NCBI GenBank assembly: GCA_027717925.1
Contig: JALLON010000003.1
Span: forward strand, 1-35,745
Source of the DNA: Acidobacteria bacterium AH-259-G07
GTDB taxonomy: Bacteria; Acidobacteriota; UBA6911; RPQK01; JADFOI01
Direction of reading: 5' to 3'
Length of the DNA stretch: 35,745 bases
Part shown: positions 33,103 to 35,745 of the stretch, one piece after another
Layout of the letters: every line of letters begins with the position of its first letter
Numbering within the stretch: position 1 is the stretch's first letter
Program-made: the position numbers and the translations under genes
Notes under the pieces: model-generated
What the model was told of the DNA's origin: nothing
What the model saw: the letters and a program-made list of their open reading frames with translations, nothing else
Database searches by the model: none

Positions 33103-33488
33103 ACCACCTCGTATAAAATGGCCGTGTACTTCCCGCCTGTGAGAGTGTTCCGGATGGTGGGCCAGACACGCTGGTGTTCATCCGTCGCTACCCACTGCTT
33201 GCGTTGATCCTCAGTTGCAAAGCTGATCAGGAGGCGATACTTGCGATTGGCAGGACCTGGACCGGCAAGCGTTTCACGAAGTTTCAGCAATTTCACCCCC
33301 CCGAAGCCGGGCTGCTTGCTGATAGCTGGACGGAAAATCTTGTGGTAGTTTTCCACCATTTCTTTTTCTCGCGAAGGGTCAACTTCAAGGTCTAGGTGAA
33401 GCTGAATCGCGTTTCCTGCCGCCCACAAGCGCCGATTCGAGAGAATTCCCATTCCTAAAAGAGTCAGTAGACATTTTCGACGATTCAT
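33099..33488 (-). CDS. Secreted small dimeric alpha/beta-barrel (ABM-like) protein
   Basis: ATG 33488 gives 129 residues: MNRRKCLLTLLGMGILSNRRLWAAG is a signal peptide with an RR pair, followed by IQLHLDLEVDPSREKEMVENYHKIFRPAISKQPGFGGVKLLKL, the strand-helix-strand pattern of antibiotic-biosynthesis-monooxygenase-like domains, and YRLLISFATEDQRKQWVATDEHQRVWPTIRNTL. The open frame continues upstream to 33731 but passes there through a kinase remnant and a repeat, so the longer start is rejected. It is the first gene of the minus-strand Gfo/Idh cluster. The exact role is unknown; such domains are mono-oxygenases or simple dimer scaffolds. Confidence 0.7.
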   Translation of the reverse strand: MNRRKCLLTLLGMGILSNRRLWAAGNAIQLHLDLEVDPSREKEMVENYHKIFRPAISKQPGFGGVKLLKLRETLAGPGPANRKYRLLISFATEDQRKQWVATDEHQRVWPTIRNTLTGGKYTAILYEVV

Positions 33489-33570
33489 GACACTGATTGT
33501 ACAGCCAGGTTCGCCGAGGGAGAAACAAATTTTATGACCACCGATTCCACTCCTGAACGGACGACGGATC

Positions 33571-33602
33571 TTTGGTGTTTTCGTGCCCTCGTGCTCTGGT
33601 CG
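33571..33602. repeat. Degenerate 8-bp tandem array, locus 3
   Basis: Four units on the plus strand read TTTGGTGT, TTTCGTGC, CCTCGTGC, TCTGGTCG; their reverse complements (CGACCAGA, GCACGAGG, GCACGAAA, ACACCAAA) match the units at 280-368 and 31415-31454. The array lies 31 bases beyond the point where the kinase remnant stops. The rest of the gap 33489-33948 holds that remnant and otherwise nothing recognisable, apart from one 12-base direct repeat (33786 and 33893). Confidence 0.75.
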
Positions 33603-33633
33603 TAGTGCGGAAGCAGAGGGATGAAGCCTGAAA

Positions 33634-33738
33634 CTAATTCCACCAAACGACATCTGAATGAGCCAGAAAGACTTCTCCCATTCCTGCCTCGCCGAGCTTC
33701 TCCAGAATCTTGTAATGGCTGATGCTCTCACCGACCAC
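33634..33738 (-). pseudogene. N-terminal remnant of a PknB-type Ser/Thr protein kinase
   Basis: From GTG 33738, with AAGGGGGG 6 bases upstream as a good ribosome site, the frame reads MVGESISHYKILEKLGEAGM and then GEVFLAHSD before entering unrelated sequence and a TAG at 33634. 'SHYKILEKLGEgGMGeVflA' is the start of bacterial PknB-type kinases with the glycine-rich ATP loop; the VAIK lysine and everything after are lost. Only 34 codons remain, so it cannot be active. It shows that a kinase gene once began here on the minus strand. Confidence 0.8.
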
Positions 33739-33948
33739 GCTCGCCCCCCTTCTCAATTTGTGCAAAGGGGTTTTGCCTAAATGTTACGCCTTTGGTGTAT
33801 TACAAGGCAATCTCAACTGGAGTGAGGTAAGATCTTTAATCATTCAATTAAGGACCTAACTTAACTTGGCGTTGGAGCGGACGCAATGACGCACGCCTTT
33901 GGTGGACAATGGTTCTATACCCTCGATGAACGGTGATAGAGGGGAGTG

Positions 33949-34224
33949 TTATGCCACCTTCGAAATTTCTTTCGCCTCATATTCCGGAAACATGATGATG
34001 GCAGGGTGAACCCCGAAAGCCTTGGCGAGTTGGAGTGCGCGCTTTTTCCCAATGTCAACACGATCGTTCTCAAGCAGGCTGATGTTAGTGGCAGAGATCT
34101 TGGAACGCTTGGCCAGCTCCGCCTGGGTCCACTCCTTCAGTTCCCGGAGCAGGCGAATAACCTCTCCGGTTGTAAGGGTGGCGTGCTGCTGTGCCGGAAC
34201 AAACCGGCCTGACTTTTTTAACAT
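33949..34224 (-). CDS. XRE-family antitoxin (HigA-like)
   Basis: A 91-residue helix-turn-helix protein: TTGEVIRLLRELKEWTQAELAKRSKISATNISLLENDRVDIGKKRALQLAKAFGVHPAIIMFPEYE. TQAELAKRSKISATNISLLE is the canonical Cro/C1 HTH. ATG 34224 is preceded by AGGAGGT (34233-34239) at 8 bases, overlapping the TAG of the toxin gene, so translation is coupled and strong. With the toxin gene upstream, the order is that of higBA. It should neutralise the toxin and repress the promoter at the inverted repeat 34511-34534. Confidence 0.88.
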   Translation of the reverse strand: MLKKSGRFVPAQQHATLTTGEVIRLLRELKEWTQAELAKRSKISATNISLLENDRVDIGKKRALQLAKAFGVHPAIIMFPEYEAKEISKVA

Positions 34225-34232
34225 TTTGACGT

Positions 34233-34239
34233 ACCTCCT
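34233..34239 (-). promoter_or_regulatory. Strong Shine-Dalgarno of the antitoxin gene, overlapping toxin stop
   Basis: On the minus strand the sequence TAGGAGGT combines the last bases of the toxin stop codon with a perfect AGGAGGT, 8 bases ahead of the antitoxin ATG. The toxin gene itself has only a weak site, so more antitoxin than toxin would be made per mRNA. Confidence 0.75.
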
Positions 34240-34483
34240 AATAGTCGTGTGGCGTAATTCCGAGCACGTATACGGTCACTTCACTCCGTTCGACTTTGTA
34301 AATAACTCGATACTGTAGGCTCAGCCGGGACGATCTTTGACCGGCCCGCTTTCCTGTCAGCTTTTCGTCGCCGAACCCTGGAAAGCTCCTGATGATCTCG
34401 GGGCCATGGCGGAAGACAAGGGCCTTCCAGAGTTCGTATTTCTTGGTCACCTGCTTTGGGAGTTTCCTGCAGATCTTTGCCAT
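34238..34483 (-). CDS. RelE/HigB-like mRNA interferase toxin
   Basis: The 81-residue protein has the RelE/ParE superfamily pattern: helices MAKICRKLPKQVTKKYELWKALVFRHGPEIIRSF, then FGDEKLTGKRAGQRSSRLSLQYRVIYKVERSEVTVYVLGITPHDY. The segment RSSRLSLQYRVIYKV is the strand with conserved basic residues, and the terminal TPHDY is typical for the HigB/YoeB-like branch. Members cleave mRNA on the ribosome. The gene precedes the antitoxin by 13 bases. No truncation is seen. Confidence 0.85.
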   Translation of the reverse strand: MAKICRKLPKQVTKKYELWKALVFRHGPEIIRSFPGFGDEKLTGKRAGQRSSRLSLQYRVIYKVERSEVTVYVLGITPHDY

Positions 34484-34510
34484 GTTCGGTGCTTCTTTGA
34501 CACGCCACAG

Positions 34511-34534
34511 TAGGTTATTAGAAATAATAACCTA
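34511..34534 (-). promoter_or_regulatory. Operator-like inverted repeat with overlapping TATAAT, TA promoter
   Basis: TAGGTTATTA and TAATAACCTA form a perfect 10-base inverted repeat around GAAA, 28 bases upstream of the toxin ATG. On the minus strand a TATAAT hexamer (34534-34539) overlaps its upstream edge, while no strong -35 is seen at 17 bases. The placement fits autorepression of the operon by the XRE antitoxin. Confidence 0.7.
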
Positions 34535-34799
34535 TTATAAACGATGAGTCAAGGTGCGATCGAAATGTCCGGTCGAAGGGAATGCATAGGAATGGGTGCC
34601 CCGCTGCGGTGATGTCCTTGCGCGTCCATTTTCGCTTCAGGGTGCCCAGTGCTTCAGCGAGACACAGCAGCGTCGCACAAAAGTTCGTATTCGAATTGAA
34701 GAACTGGCGTATTGGACCGCAGTCGCCTTCGTTGACCACCAGCTTTACCAACGCCGAAGCATCGAGATAGTGAGTCCTCACCCATTCAAAACCAGCCAT
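34518..34799 (-). pseudogene. Truncated PIN-domain (VapC-like) gene
   Basis: The first 65 residues match VapC-type proteins: HYLDASALVKLVVNEGD gives the first catalytic Asp, and NTNFCATLLCLAEALGTLKRKW the Glu. After KDITAAGHP the sequence departs from the family and ends at 93 residues, against about 130-150 normal, so the last two acidic positions of the PIN site are gone. The frame ends inside the operator of the neighbouring toxin-antitoxin pair, indicating that this pair arrived next to, or replaced, the lost 3' half. No cognate VapB antitoxin gene lies upstream (34800-34904 is empty). Confidence 0.65.
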
Positions 34800-34904
34800 C
34801 CATTTTTTCTCCCAGCGTCCCTATTCCACGTCCACAGAGCCCGCGCCCGCCGCCGCAGGCATTGGGCGGTCTAACGCTGCGCACCATTGCCGAGAGGTGG
34901 GTCG

Positions 34905-35651
34905 TCATGGTTGCTCCCCGGCGTTTCCGCTATCGGCGTTATGCCATCCGCCAGTCGTTTGAAATGAATCTTCGCCGAAAATCTGCCCGTACACGTCTTC
35001 AACCTGCGCTGTTTCGTCCTGCGTCAGCGCGGCAAACTCCTTCTTACGAGCCCGCTTTGACAAATGCCCCTGATTCTGGTGAAGGAAGCGAAACAATAAG
35101 TCGACCGTCCGGTCCGGCATATCGATCATGGATTTAACGCGGCTTCTAAACCGGTCATACCGCCGCAGAAATTCTGTCTCATACGGCAAATCCTGTTCGA
35201 TCGTCCACCTCACGCACTCATACAGAAACTCGGCGTGCGGTGTCGCATCAAAGAAGCAGTAATAGTCGCCGCTATCATTCAGTACGCGCACATTGCCGTC
35301 CTCGGTCGGCTGCCACTCGACAAGCAGCAGAAGACGCGCAGAATAGTCCTGCAGAACCTGCCGATATTCGTCGATCCGGTCCAAAATGGCGGGCCCGTGG
35401 TCGAACGCGATCATGCCTTCCATCAGAGAGGGAAGATCCTCGGGCCGCGCGCTGATGTGATCTGGCCGGGGCGCGCGCGTTTCGCGATCGTGTTCGCCGA
35501 CAAAGCCGTCTTCCTCTCGAAGGCCAAGGCGCACAAAACGCGCATCGCCAATGACGCGGCCCCATCGCTGGATACGATTCTGCGGAGGATGCTCCCCTTC
35601 AATGGCATACTCATCTTCGACAGTTTCAAAATGTAAGCTTCGCCTTACCAA
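34905..35651 (-). pseudogene. Fic-family gene lacking the catalytic motif (internal deletions)
   Basis: The frame reads from TTG 35651: YAIEGEHPPQNRIQRWGR, VIGDARFVRLGLREEDGFVGEHDRET, HISARPEDLPSLMEGMIAFDHGPA, ILDRIDEYRQVLQDYS, then the long C-terminal helical part DATPHAEFLYECVRWT and RTVDLLFRFLHQNQGHLSKRARKKEFAALT. These blocks are those of a Fic (AMP-transferase) protein. Between FDHGPA and ILDRIDE about 60 residues including HPFxDGN(G/K)R are absent, and about 20 residues seem missing after QRWGR. The reading frame is kept across both gaps. Without the Fic motif it cannot transfer AMP. No RBS is evident. An in-frame TAA lies just upstream, and 35652-35745 holds nothing recognisable. Confidence 0.75.
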
Positions 35652-35745
35652 TGAGTTAGAGGCGCGGCTTTAGGGCTTGGCACTACGTTCCTCTGTTTGT
35701 GAAGGTGGGCTTTGCCTCATGGCCGATCCGCTTCCACTTTTCTGA

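Noticed and set aside
33489..33731. N-terminal extension of the ABM-like protein up to 33731
   Set aside because: The extension runs in another frame through the kinase remnant and the 8-bp array; ATG 33488 starts a proper signal peptide.
33786..33904. Direct 12-base repeat ACGCCTTTGGTG at 33786 and 33893
   Set aside because: Exact but short; flanks differ and no gene or inverted ends accompany it. Could mark an old excision, but evidence is too thin.
34540..34560. TTGACT as a -35 box for the TA promoter
   Set aside because: It lies only 7 bases from the TATAAT hexamer, too close for a sigma-70 promoter.

Overview
The window reads as chromosome from a GC-rich, Gram-negative, free-living bacterium. 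Supporting signs are a TonB-dependent receptor, secreted PQQ-type propellers, Tat-exported oxidoreductases, a LolD/FtsX-type ABC system, CehA/McbA-type and SMP-30 enzymes, cytochrome P460, and the remnant of a Ser/Thr kinase with the 'SHYKILEKLGE' type of start. This gene mix is most like Acidobacteriota (Solibacter/Bryobacter-like); Planctomycetota, Verrucomicrobiota or a related uncultured lineage cannot be excluded from sequence alone. No rRNA, tRNA, CRISPR array or phage structural gene was seen.

Layout. 1-204 is the 3' end of a gene cut by the window edge. 415-4070 is a two-gene operon of secreted beta-propeller proteins. 4082-6650 (minus) is a two-gene cassette, a LuxE/PaaK-like adenylating enzyme and a LuxC-like acyl reductase, predicted to reduce a carboxylate to an aldehyde. 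6895-12108 (plus) holds a third propeller, a TonB-dependent siderophore-type receptor and a DUF3311 + Na+/solute symporter pair. 12120-17528 carries a GT4 glycosyltransferase and an ABC ATPase overlapping a giant FtsX-type permease. 17571-18388 is a small RHH / DUF433 / DUF5615 toxin-antitoxin-like cassette, followed by a scrap of a second permease gene. 18542-20296 is a polysaccharide deacetylase. 20277-24890 (minus) and 25082-26188 (plus) form a divergent sugar/sugar-acid oxidation locus (Tat-exported Gfo/Idh-like protein, SMP-30 lactonase, SDR, CehA-like protein; enolase-superfamily dehydratase), followed by cytochrome P460 and a D-threonine-aldolase-type PLP enzyme.

The last 7.5 kb is a decaying accessory region. 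It contains an insertion element (28191-30260) with imperfect terminal inverted repeats; its transposase joins a DruA-like (DUF4338) domain to an ISAs1-type DDE transposase and is broken by two frameshifts. Then come a Gfo/Idh cluster whose last gene has lost its NAD-binding half, a Ser/Thr kinase reduced to 34 codons, a HigB/HigA-like toxin-antitoxin pair with a clear operator, a truncated PIN gene and a Fic gene that has lost its catalytic motif.

The most unusual signal outside genes is a set of degenerate short-period tandem arrays: 8-bp units (GCACnAnA) at three loci, two of them at or near the break points of truncated genes, and a 7-bp unit array (GGCATTC) that forms the N-terminal region ahead of a signal peptide. 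Two families of REP-like palindromes sit directly at stop codons. The best candidates for something new are the DruA-ISAs1 fusion element, the short-period arrays associated with gene truncation, the three-gene RHH/DUF433/DUF5615 cassette, and the orphan LuxE/LuxC-like pair.
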